34,879 nucleotides of DNA, taken from Brachyspira sp. CAG:484 (lineage in GTDB: Bacteria; Cyanobacteriota; Vampirovibrionia; Gastranaerophilales; Gastranaerophilaceae). Shown here in pieces: positions 16,477 through 23,476 of this stretch (position 1 is its first letter; each line of letters begins with the position of its first letter). Made by a program: the position numbers and the translations under genes. Location: NCBI GenBank assembly GCA_000431315.1, contig HF989735.1, forward strand, positions 86,634 to 121,512. Direction: 5' to 3'. Below the pieces are notes generated by a model, which saw nothing but the letters and a program-made list of their open reading frames with translations, was not told the DNA's origin and made no database searches.

Positions 16477-17515
16477 TATTTAATCCTGAAGATTGCGCTT
16501 CATTTATCGGAGCCAGATATAATTCATCAATAAGCACGCATATTGTTGCTGCAATTGCCGGGGAAAGAATAACTCCCCAGAAGCCCAAAAACTGTTCAGC
16601 AAGAAACAGCGCAAGAAATATCATTAATGGATGAAGCTGCATAAACTTGCCGAATAATATTGGTCTTACAATATAATTTGAGAGCTGCTGTACAAGTAAA
16701 AATCCTGCTACAATAAGAATTATCTTCACAAGCCCGAGCGGGTAGGCAACAAGCAATATTACGCCAAGAGCAATTGTTGGTCCTAAAATAGGTATTATAT
16801 CCAGTATACCTGTTATTAAACCTAGCAAAAGCGCATAATCAACGCCGAGTATCATAAGTACTACCATCATCATTATGCCTACAGCTGCCATAGAAATAAT
16901 CTGTGCTCTGACATATCCGCCGACTTTTGTACTAATAGATGTAAGTATAAAAGATGCCTTATCTTTCATATTTGGCGGGAAAAATTCAAGAAATTTCTTT
17001 TTCAGATAATCTTTATCAACAAGCAGATAGTATATAATCATTGTTAATGCAACGACAATAATTGCTACCTGAAATATTCCCATAGTAATAGACCAGGATT
17101 GCGTTACTATGTTCTGAGCAACATTCTGGCTGGTATCAAAAATATTGTTAAAGGTAACTAAATCAGATAATTTATAACCGAAAACGCTCAGAGATGTAAC
17201 ATAGTTCGCTGCAGCCATAAGCTTTTGCGGTAAAAACATAATAAAAGTGCTTATTTCTTTATACGCAATTAGTAGAATAGGGATGAGCAATGCAAAAATT
17301 ACTGCAACAGCAACTGTCACAGCGATTCCGGCAGCAGCATTACGTGTAAACTTTTTCCCTTGCAGTTTTAACACATAAGGGTTTAAAGCGCACGCAATTA
17401 CGTATGCTGCGAAAAATAACAGTATAATTCCTGAAATTTTGGGAATAATAAATAACAGAAAGATAACTAATAGTAAAAATATCAGATTCTTTCCCGTAAA
17501 ATATTCTTTAAGCAT
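16469..17515 (-). CDS. AI-2E family transporter (PerM/YtvI-like)
   Basis: 348 residues with about eight hydrophobic segments, starting MLKEYFTGKNLIFLLLVIF. The central soluble stretch has FPPNMKDKASFILTSI and VGGYVRAQI, followed by GLITGILDIIPILGPTIAL, IVRPILFGKFMQLHPL and FWGVILSPAIAA; these are family hallmarks. Members include autoinducer-2 exporters and ion transporters, so the substrate is open. The ribosome binding site is AAGGAGAG. Its promoter -10 is overlapped by a 22-bp inverted repeat, suggesting control by a DNA-binding protein. The radical SAM gene follows with 8 bp overlap. Confidence 0.9.
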   Translation of the reverse strand: MLKEYFTGKNLIFLLLVIFLLFIIPKISGIILLFFAAYVIACALNPYVLKLQGKKFTRNAAAGIAVTVAVAVIFALLIPILLIAYKEISTFIMFLPQKLMAAANYVTSLSVFGYKLSDLVTFNNIFDTSQNVAQNIVTQSWSITMGIFQVAIIVVALTMIIYYLLVDKDYLKKKFLEFFPPNMKDKASFILTSISTKVGGYVRAQIISMAAVGIMMMVVLMILGVDYALLLGLITGILDIIPILGPTIALGVILLVAYPLGLVKIILIVAGFLLVQQLSNYIVRPILFGKFMQLHPLMIFLALFLAEQFLGFWGVILSPAIAATICVLIDELYLAPINEAQSSGLNNE

Positions 17516-17529
17516 TTGCTCTCCTTAAA

Positions 17530-17551
17530 CTAAAATACCCTTGTATTTTAG
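17530..17551. repeat. Inverted repeat over the -10/start region of the transporter promoter
   Basis: CTAAAATAC, 4-nt loop, GTATTTTAG: perfect 9-bp arms. One arm contains the -10 box TAAAAT (17550-17545), and the other would be in the first leader nucleotides. Candidate operator. Confidence 0.6.
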
Positions 17552-17573
17552 CTGAAAAATACAAAACATGCAA
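17545..17573 (-). promoter_or_regulatory. Promoter of the AI-2E family transporter operon
   Basis: On the minus strand TTGCAT (17573-17568), 17 bp, TAAAAT (17550-17545): the same hexamers and spacing as the wecB promoter. Here a short leader with AAGGAG precedes the ATG. Confidence 0.65.
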
Positions 17574-17703
17574 TTAGCAGCCTAAATGTAAAAAGAATAT
17601 CTTAAATATTGTAAAGAAATATTACAAAGATTTTTAAAAAAAGCAATTATTATATAGATATATACTTTATATATTTAAGAGTAATAAACACGAAGGACGA
17701 GAC

Positions 17704-18216
17704 ATGGGTTTCTTAACCGGCGCATTTCTAAAAATGTATACAACGCGAATGCGGATTCAGCTCCAACACCAGCTGACCACAGTCACCATGCGTCAAAACC
17801 GTATCACCAAGCAGATAGGTGATATGGAGAAAAAGATTACCCAGATGAAACAGGCTGCTACTATGGGTGTTTCTTCTAATATGCAGATGGCAAATGCTAA
17901 AGCTGCAAGTATATTCCAAACTGCAGCTGCTAGTGGTGATGCTAATGCTATGACAACAGCTAATGTTGACTATCAAAATACTTTGGCTATGAATGCTATG
18001 AATGCCCAGATGACTAAGAGTTTGATTGAACAACAGTTTGAACAGATGAGTGAGGCACAATTAGAACCATTGAAAAATATGGAAGAACAGCTTGCAATGG
18101 AAAAAGCAAACCTCGAATCCAGAATCAAGCTCATCGAAGGTCAGGAACAGGCTTCAAGAGAAATGGAAAAATCAAGCCAGAAAGACTTCGTTCCGGAATA
18201 CACCGGTGGAGGTTAA
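17704..18216 (+). CDS. Met/Gln-rich coiled-coil protein of unknown function
   Basis: 170 residues, not recognised. It is mostly helical and rich in Met, Gln and Ala (RITKQIGDMEKKITQMKQ, QLEPLKNMEEQLAMEKAN), with two predicted coiled-coil halves joined by an Ala/Met region (about 55-100). It ends VPEYTGGG. There is no signal peptide or membrane helix. GAAGGA precedes the ATG, and a very AT-rich upstream stretch suggests a promoter. It is a single gene with its own strong terminator. Low-complexity helical proteins of this kind may be structural, or substrates for a secretion system; that is speculation. Confidence 0.75.
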   Translation: MGFLTGAFLKMYTTRMRIQLQHQLTTVTMRQNRITKQIGDMEKKITQMKQAATMGVSSNMQMANAKAASIFQTAAASGDANAMTTANVDYQNTLAMNAMNAQMTKSLIEQQFEQMSEAQLEPLKNMEEQLAMEKANLESRIKLIEGQEQASREMEKSSQKDFVPEYTGGG

Positions 18217-18232
18217 TAAACAAAATAAATTC

Positions 18233-18264
18233 AAAAAAGGTTCGGTCACCTCCGAACCTTTTTT
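18233..18264. terminator. Bidirectional terminator
   Basis: A perfect 13-bp stem (AAAAAAGGTTCGG with CCGAACCTTTTTT) and a 6-nt loop, between the convergent coiled-coil and ferredoxin genes. Confidence 0.9.
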
Positions 18265-18269
18265 ATTGC

Positions 18270-18458
18270 TTATTTCCAATCATCAATAACAATTGCATCA
18301 GCCGGACAATTAAGAGCTGCATCAATGCAGGCAGCCTCATTTCCGCAAACTTTATTTTGATTTGCTATTGCATATTTACCGAATATATCAAAGACTTCAG
18401 GACTTATCTTTGCACAAGCGCCGCAGCCTTTACACCTGTTAGAAACACTTACAAACAT
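18270..18458 (-). CDS. Small [4Fe-4S] ferredoxin
   Basis: 62 residues. RCKGCGACAKISPEVF gives the CxxCxxC trio, and ALNCPADAI supplies the fourth Cys with its following Pro, so one [4Fe-4S] cluster is expected. Two further Cys (NKVCGNEAAC) lie between. It is of the Clostridium/Thermotoga single-cluster type, carrying one low-potential electron, probably for radical SAM or other anaerobic enzymes. No clear Shine-Dalgarno sequence before the ATG. It lies 56 nt downstream of thrB on the same strand. Confidence 0.92.
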   Translation of the reverse strand: MFVSVSNRCKGCGACAKISPEVFDIFGKYAIANQNKVCGNEAACIDAALNCPADAIVIDDWK

Positions 18459-18514
18459 ATTATAAGTATTTCCTGAAATTTAGTTAAAACATCCTTCGTT
18501 ATAGCTAATACAGG

Positions 18515-19462
18515 TTACTCATCATTAGAAATAACCTGAGCACCCTGCTTTTCAACAGGTAATGTCAAAATTTCAGCCTTAACGTTAAGATCATTCCAGG
18601 TATCTCGCACTATTGACTTAATCCGGTCAAGGTTATTTTTTTCAGAGATAATTAATATAGACGGTCCTGCACCGCTAAGCACACAGCCAAGAACATTTTC
18701 CTCGTGCTTGAGGTTTTCTATAATTTTTTCAAGTCCGGGCACAAGTTTCATTCTATAAGGCTGATGCAGTCTGTCTTTAAGCGCAAGTTTCATCAGTGCA
18801 GAATCCTTTGTATGAACTGCCTGTATAAACATTCCCATTCTCTGCGCATTATATACCGCATCCTGCATAGGAACTTCTTTAGGCAGTACGGATCTGGATA
18901 TATCAGTAGAAAGCTCATATTCAGGAATACAAACTGTTAAAGTCCATTCCTCAGGCCAATCAATTTTTCTGTAAACTATGCTGCCGTCTTCCTCGCTTGA
19001 TGTCAATGTAAGCCCGCCGACAATTGCCGGAGTAACGTTATCCGGATGCCCTTCAACTTCGGTTGCGATAGATAAAAGTGCAGCTTCGTCTGCCGGTCTG
19101 CCTAAAAGTTCATTAGCAGCAAGTAATCCGCCTACAATAACGGATGCACTGCTTCCAAGCCCCCGAGCAATAGGGATTTGAGAGTGAATATTTATCTTAA
19201 GTTCACTTGGGGTCTGTCCGATAGAATTATAAAGCAGTTCTACAGCCTTGTAAATAATGCTGTTTTCATCCATAGGAATATGCTCAAGAGAGAATTCATC
19301 GGTAGAATCTTCATCAGCTATTACATTTATCTCAATTCCAGTGCCCGGAAGTACAGTTTCTTCAATAGTTACAGTATTATAAACGGGTAATGCAAGCCCC
19401 ATACAGTCAAAGCCGGGTCCCAAATTTGCCGTAGTTGCCGGCACTTTTACACTTACTTTCAT
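18515..19462 (-). CDS. thrB: Homoserine kinase
   Basis: 315 residues, GHMP kinase family. VKVPATTANLGPGFDCMGLAL at the N-terminus (homoserine kinase signature), PIARGLGSSASVIVGG (ATP-binding glycine loop), VEGHPDNVTPAIVGG, and the C-terminal VLSGAGPSILII motif. It phosphorylates homoserine to O-phosphohomoserine for threonine synthesis. ATG 19462 is preceded by GAGGAAG. thrC and hom are not in the window. Gene order with the ferredoxin gives no functional hint. Confidence 0.96.
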   Translation of the reverse strand: MKVSVKVPATTANLGPGFDCMGLALPVYNTVTIEETVLPGTGIEINVIADEDSTDEFSLEHIPMDENSIIYKAVELLYNSIGQTPSELKINIHSQIPIARGLGSSASVIVGGLLAANELLGRPADEAALLSIATEVEGHPDNVTPAIVGGLTLTSSEEDGSIVYRKIDWPEEWTLTVCIPEYELSTDISRSVLPKEVPMQDAVYNAQRMGMFIQAVHTKDSALMKLALKDRLHQPYRMKLVPGLEKIIENLKHEENVLGCVLSGAGPSILIISEKNNLDRIKSIVRDTWNDLNVKAEILTLPVEKQGAQVISNDE

Positions 19463-19542
19463 ATCTTCCTCATCATATAATTTTCCATAACATTATAGCA
19501 CAAACATAAAAAATAGAGCGAATATTGCAATATATAACGAAT

Positions 19543-19571
19543 TTGTAAAGACTTCAAAAAGCCAATATAAT
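19543..19571 (+). promoter_or_regulatory. Promoter of the MnmD-like gene, apparently leaderless
   Basis: TTGTAA (19543-19548), 17 bp, consensus TATAAT (19566-19571), then six bases and the ATG at 19578. No ribosome binding site is possible on a transcript starting about 7 nt after the -10 box. Confidence 0.7.
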
Positions 19572-19577
19572 AGGTTT

Positions 19578-20828
19578 ATGTACGAAATATACCCTTATTT
19601 TACAAACGACGGCTCTGTAGGGTTATACTCACAGGCAGATAATGATATTTATCATTCAACATATGGCGCACTAACAGAAGCTTATGAAAAATTTATTTTG
19701 CCAGCCGATTTGGAAAATTTTTTTCAAAAAAAATCTGAAATAAAAATTTTAGATATTTGTTTTGGAATCGGATATAATTCAAAAAGTTTTCTAAATTTTA
19801 TATATAACGCCCAGATAGATACCGATAATAATTCAAAAGACAAATATATCGGAAAGTTATATACCGATAACGCTATTTGTAAAAATTCTCTATCAAATAC
19901 TATAAAGAATAAAAATTTAAAAATTTATATTAAAGCAATTGATACAGATAAAATTTTGGCAGGACTTGCACCGTTTGTAATTTGTAATAAAAAAAATTTG
20001 CCAAAGAATTATAAGCTGCCTTTTAATAATGAAAAAATAGAAAAATTATTAAATAAGCCGATTAAAAATAAAATAAAATTTTACGAAGAAATCAATTTGA
20101 TTTTAATGATGAAAATTGCCGAAAAATCTCCTGAAATTTTCAACACACCTGAAATTTTTGAGATATTAAAATCTAAAAAATACGAACAATTTTTTGCGAA
20201 GAATTATGCACTTTTAGCTGAATTTTATAATTCGCAGACAGGTTTATATACCCCTGTAAGGCGTTTGTCTGCCTTCTTACATAATATACATTATCGGTAT
20301 ATATCAACAAGTTATAAAAAGGCATCTAAATGGCTTAAATTAAACGATTTTAATTTTGACTTAAAAATAGAGGATGCAAGAAAAGAATTATTATCAGATA
20401 ATAATATCTATAATTTTGTATTTCTTGATGCTTTTACCCCCGCTAAGTGCCCTTGCCTTTGGACAATTGATTTTTTTAAACTGCTTTATGAGCATTTAGA
20501 TAAAGATGGAATGATATTAACCTATTCAAATTCCGCTGCTGTTAGAAATGCATTTATTAATGCGGGATTTTCTGTAGGAAAAATTTACACGCCGTCTTCA
20601 GATAAGTTCATGGGTACCATAGCTGTCAAAAATAATGCTCTTATAAAATATGAGCTCTCAGAATACGATTTAAGCCTTATTAAAACTAAAGCAGGTATAT
20701 TTTATAGGGATGAAAATTTAAATGCGCCTAATGAGGCTATTATAATGAGCCATCAGAGAGATGTCCAAAATTCTGAATTAATATCAAGTTCTAAATTTAT
20801 AAAAGAGTACAATAAAAACTACAAATAA
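19578..20828 (+). CDS. MnmD-like tRNA methyltransferase with large insertions
   Basis: 416 residues; stand-alone MnmD-type enzymes are usually about 220-300. The ends match the MnmC N-domain/MnmD family, which methylates nm5U34 of tRNA: TNDGSVGLYS, YHSTYGALTEAYEKFI, SAM motif ILDICFGIGYNS, AIDTDKILAGLAPF, and FVFLDAFTPAKCPCLWTIDFF with the catalytic Asp and Lys. Two Asn/Lys/Ile-rich stretches (about 80-115 and 140-250) appear inserted. Three copies of a dispersed 15-bp repeat fall in these inserts. Very AT-rich. ATG 19578 was chosen because it begins exactly where the family does and directly follows a promoter. Confidence 0.8.
   Translation: MYEIYPYFTNDGSVGLYSQADNDIYHSTYGALTEAYEKFILPADLENFFQKKSEIKILDICFGIGYNSKSFLNFIYNAQIDTDNNSKDKYIGKLYTDNAICKNSLSNTIKNKNLKIYIKAIDTDKILAGLAPFVICNKKNLPKNYKLPFNNEKIEKLLNKPIKNKIKFYEEINLILMMKIAEKSPEIFNTPEIFEILKSKKYEQFFAKNYALLAEFYNSQTGLYTPVRRLSAFLHNIHYRYISTSYKKASKWLKLNDFNFDLKIEDARKELLSDNNIYNFVFLDAFTPAKCPCLWTIDFFKLLYEHLDKDGMILTYSNSAAVRNAFINAGFSVGKIYTPSSDKFMGTIAVKNNALIKYELSEYDLSLIKTKAGIFYRDENLNAPNEAIIMSHQRDVQNSELISSSKFIKEYNKNYK
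19814..19828 (-). repeat. Dispersed 15-bp repeat, copy 1
   Basis: On the minus strand TTATCGGTATCTATC, inside the first insert of the MnmD-like gene. It fits the consensus TTATCGGTATMTAWC shared by six sites between 19814 and 22630. Confidence 0.55.
19856..19870 (-). repeat. Dispersed 15-bp repeat, copy 2
   Basis: On the minus strand TTATCGGTATATAAC, 42 bp from copy 1 in the same insert and same orientation. Confidence 0.55.
20291..20305 (+). repeat. Dispersed 15-bp repeat, copy 3
   Basis: TTATCGGTATATATC on the plus strand, inside the second insert of the MnmD-like gene. Confidence 0.55.
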
Positions 20829-20961
20829 TAGCTGCATCATTTTTATAAAAAGACCTTGCCAATTTTCGTCATCAAATTGCTAGTTTACATTTGTAAAACA
20901 CAAATCTCTAAACTATGAAAGGTTTTCTAAAAAAAGTAAATGAAATTAATTGCATTTAATA

Positions 20962-21016
20962 TTATCAGTATATAGCTTGTCGATACACTTAGCTTAAGTT
21001 ATTATCGGTATATATC
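20962..21016 (+). repeat. Dispersed repeat, variant and exact copy at a 40-bp period
   Basis: TTATCAGTATATAGC (20962-20976) and TTATCGGTATATATC (21002-21016) sit exactly 40 bp apart in the non-coding stretch between the MnmD-like gene and the HTH gene. About 22 of 30 bases around them also agree. Confidence 0.55.
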
Positions 21017-21032
21017 TAATCGTTATATTAAT

Positions 21033-21257
21033 TTAATCCTGGTTAAACTGGGGAATTTTTCGGAGTTCAATTTCATAGCCAAAAAGTTTTGCAAAAAATT
21101 CGGCATCATCATATCTTAGTGTTCCAAGCCGCATTTTGTGAGAAAGTCCGTCCGGAGTATATTTTTTATCCCCTTTTTGTGTTGCAATTTGTGCAAGTTC
21201 TTTAAGGGTTATACATTCCTTTGCCAGTAATATCTTTACAAATTCTCTTGCTGTCAT
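21033..21257 (-). CDS. Small HTH-like protein (DUF6471-like) paired with prepilin B
   Basis: 74 residues from ATG 21257 (GAGGAA just upstream); an earlier in-frame start at 21302 would sit over the promoter. MTAREFVKILLAKECITLKELAQIA then YTPDGLSHKMRLGTLRYDDAEFFAKLFGYEIEL, in consecutive helices, resembles DUF6471, a small helix-turn-helix domain related to Cro-type regulators. It is divergent from prepilin B with overlapping promoters. A role as local regulator is inferred from that layout and the parallel XRE/prepilin pairs. Family name moderately sure. Confidence 0.65.
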   Translation of the reverse strand: MTAREFVKILLAKECITLKELAQIATQKGDKKYTPDGLSHKMRLGTLRYDDAEFFAKLFGYEIELRKIPQFNQD

Positions 21258-21273
21258 ATATTCCTCAAGTAAT

Positions 21274-21302
21274 ATTCTACAAATTATTGAGCATATAGAC
21301 AA
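21274..21302 (-). promoter_or_regulatory. Promoter of the HTH gene, overlapping the prepilin B promoter
   Basis: On the minus strand TTGTCT (21302-21297), 17 bp, TAGAAT (21279-21274). Its -35 hexamer occupies five of the six bases used by the opposite promoter. Confidence 0.6.
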
Positions 21303-21324
21303 TTTTCTGATATTAGGTTATAAT
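21296..21324 (+). promoter_or_regulatory. Promoter of prepilin B
   Basis: TAGACA (21296-21301), 17 bp, TATAAT (21319-21324). It is followed by a 16-bp palindrome (21337-21352) in the early leader. Confidence 0.6.
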
Positions 21325-21336
21325 AAATGATATATA

Positions 21337-21352
21337 TATCTTAATTAAGATA
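21337..21352. repeat. Perfect 16-bp palindrome downstream of the prepilin B promoter
   Basis: TATCTTAATTAAGATA, about 13 nt after the -10 box. Candidate operator for the divergent HTH protein. A related half, ATATATCTTAATT, also lies just before the XRE gene at 29961 (minus strand). Confidence 0.5.
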
Positions 21353-21397
21353 AATAAATCATTTAAATTGTATTATTTCTTTACATAGGGAGGTATC

Positions 21398-22129
21398 ATG
21401 AAAAAAGCGTTTACTTTGGCTGAAGTGCTGATTACATTAGGAATTATCGGAGTTGTTGCAGCGATGACAATGCCTTCGTTAGTAGGAAAATACAGGCAAA
21501 AAACTGTTGAGACACGATTGGAAAAATTTTATTCAGCAGCAAATCAGGCAATAAAACTTTCTGAAGTAAAAAACGGACCAAAAGAATATTGGGATTTATG
21601 TCAAGGCGGTGGTGGTACAATGTCCTGCGAGGATTGGTATAACAAATATTTAAAAGACTATCTAAAGACTATAAAAGTCGAACACTTAAGATTAGCTGAC
21701 AGAAATACAACTCTAAGTTATTTTGCTGATGGAAGTCTTATGATATTAAAAGATGGTTATGATATTATGTTCTACCCGGAAGCAAAGAACTTTGATAAAA
21801 ATTATTCAGTCCAGACAGATGATAAAGGTAATGCCGTAAGACCAGATAGAGGAATAAAATCTTTTGCATTTGCTTTCGCTCCTAACAGCACCTCAAAAAA
21901 TATGACTTACTATAAAGGTAAAGGTATAGAACCTTACAGAACCCTACACTGCACAACTAAAACTGATGAAAATGGAAAAGTTGTAACGGAGTGTAATGGT
22001 ATAAGTCATAATGAACTTTTGAATGATTCGACATATGGGTGCAAAAATTCAAATTATAAGGTCTACTGCACTGCGTTAATACAGGAAAACGGCTGGAAAA
22101 TTCCTGAGGATTATCCGTTCAAGTTTTAA
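21398..22129 (+). CDS. Prepilin-like protein B
   Basis: 243 residues. Very short leader MKKA, then FTLAEVLITLGIIGVVAAM with Glu at +5 after predicted cleavage before F5 (Ala rather than Gly at -1). The globular part has NGPKEYWDLC, YFADGSLMILKDGYD, FYPEAKNFD, and ends YCTALIQENGWKIPEDYPFKF. Cys pairs are probably disulfides. A good GGGAGG site precedes the ATG. Preceded by an HTH gene in divergent orientation and a palindrome. A pilus-associated or surface adhesive role is the likely use; minor pilin or pseudopilin status cannot be decided here. Confidence 0.88.
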   Translation: MKKAFTLAEVLITLGIIGVVAAMTMPSLVGKYRQKTVETRLEKFYSAANQAIKLSEVKNGPKEYWDLCQGGGGTMSCEDWYNKYLKDYLKTIKVEHLRLADRNTTLSYFADGSLMILKDGYDIMFYPEAKNFDKNYSVQTDDKGNAVRPDRGIKSFAFAFAPNSTSKNMTYYKGKGIEPYRTLHCTTKTDENGKVVTECNGISHNELLNDSTYGCKNSNYKVYCTALIQENGWKIPEDYPFKF

Positions 22130-22143
22130 TAATATTTAAATAT

Positions 22144-22172
22144 TTGGCAAAACTCACAATAAAATTTATAAT
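22144..22172 (+). promoter_or_regulatory. Promoter of the FAD oxidoreductase gene, apparently leaderless
   Basis: TTGGCA (22144-22149), 17 bp, TATAAT (22167-22172), then 8 nt to the ATG at 22181 without a Shine-Dalgarno sequence. Confidence 0.7.
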
Positions 22173-22180
22173 AAATAATT

Positions 22181-23476
22181 ATGAATAAGTATGATGTAAT
22201 TATTATTGGAGGCGGGACTGCCGGATGCGCTGCTGCATATACAGCAGGAAAACTCGGTTTAAAGACGCTATTAATCGAACGAAAAGTTCATCTGGGCGGT
22301 ACAATTACTTCAGGTCTTGTTGTTCCTGCCATGAAATGCGGCGATAATCAGATTAACACAGAATTTTATTCGGATTTAACTGCTGAATTAAATAGACTTG
22401 GCGGACAAGCGACTTATCAGGACAATCCCGGCTGGTTTAATCCGGAACTTACCAAAATGGCTTTGGATAATCTTATGCTAACAGCCAACGTGGAAGTGTT
22501 TTTTGATACCCATATACAGGATGTAATAGTTAAAGACAGGAAGATTAAGCGTATTATAATCTCCAAAGAAATTTTATCGGTATATAACGACGAGATAGAA
22601 AGTGGTAAAGAAAAGTTATCGGTATCTATCGGAGCGAGATACGTAATAGATGCAACCGGAGATTGCGAAATCGGAAAACTTTGCGGGTGTAAATTTTTAG
22701 AAGAAAAAGATGAACATCAGCCGGTAAGTTTACGGTTTATGATGGGCGGTGTTGATGTTCCTCATTTTGCAGTCTGGCTAAAGAACTATGATCCTGACAG
22801 AAATGTTACTACTGTTGAGGATGTAGATGGGTTTATACATCTTTCTACTGCATATACCTGGGATAAGGACAAGAAATGGGCTCTTGCTCCTCTATTTGAT
22901 GATGCCGTGAAAAAGGGTGTGCTGAAAGATCATGACAGAAACTACTTCCAGATATTTACAGTAGCCGGAATGCCTACTACAATTGCATTTAACTGCCCTA
23001 GAATCGTCGATTATGCTAATAATCTTGAGGTTAAAAATATCTCCAAAGCTCTTATACTGGCAAGACGTATTATATACAGGCTTGCAGAATTTTGCAGAAT
23101 ATATTTTCCAGGATTTGAAAACAGTTATATTTCTAACATTGCAGATATGCTTGGAATAAGGGTTTCACGCCGAATTAAAGGAAAATATGTTTATACTATT
23201 GATGATGTTAAATCCGGTAAGAAATTTGAACATCCTGTAGTTGTTTCCAATTATCCTATAGATGTTCACTCTAAAAAACGCGGAAAATCAACGCTTCACA
23301 TTGTACAAGATTATCAGCTTCCATTGGAAAGTCTTATGTCAGATGATATTGATAATTTATTTGTAGCCGGAAGGTGTATATCGGCAGACTTTATGGCACA
23401 GGGCGCTCTTAGAGTTCAGGCAAGCTGTTTTTCTATGGGAGAAGGCGTTGCCAGGTATATTAAGACTTTATTTTAG
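22181..23476 (+). CDS. FAD-dependent oxidoreductase (FAD_oxidored type)
   Basis: 431 residues. N-terminal Rossmann motif DVIIIGGGTAGCAAAYTAGK with the acidic strand end LLIERKVHLGGT, then GARYVIDATGDCEIG in the middle and the C-terminal FAD motif DNLFVAGRCISADFMAQGALR. This places it in the PF12831-like flavoprotein group, whose members include putative dehydrogenases and glycoside-pathway oxidoreductases; substrate unknown. Two copies of the 15-bp repeat lie in a loop at about residues 132-150. It overlaps the convergent Cdr-like gene by 17 bp. No partner gene. Confidence 0.88.
   Translation: MNKYDVIIIGGGTAGCAAAYTAGKLGLKTLLIERKVHLGGTITSGLVVPAMKCGDNQINTEFYSDLTAELNRLGGQATYQDNPGWFNPELTKMALDNLMLTANVEVFFDTHIQDVIVKDRKIKRIIISKEILSVYNDEIESGKEKLSVSIGARYVIDATGDCEIGKLCGCKFLEEKDEHQPVSLRFMMGGVDVPHFAVWLKNYDPDRNVTTVEDVDGFIHLSTAYTWDKDKKWALAPLFDDAVKKGVLKDHDRNYFQIFTVAGMPTTIAFNCPRIVDYANNLEVKNISKALILARRIIYRLAEFCRIYFPGFENSYISNIADMLGIRVSRRIKGKYVYTIDDVKSGKKFEHPVVVSNYPIDVHSKKRGKSTLHIVQDYQLPLESLMSDDIDNLFVAGRCISADFMAQGALRVQASCFSMGEGVARYIKTLF
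22574..22630 (+). repeat. Dispersed 15-bp repeat, two copies within the FAD oxidoreductase gene
   Basis: TTATCGGTATATAAC (22574-22588) and TTATCGGTATCTATC (22616-22630), 42 bp apart, the same spacing as copies 1 and 2. They encode a loop just before the conserved ARYVIDATGD segment. Confidence 0.55.
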
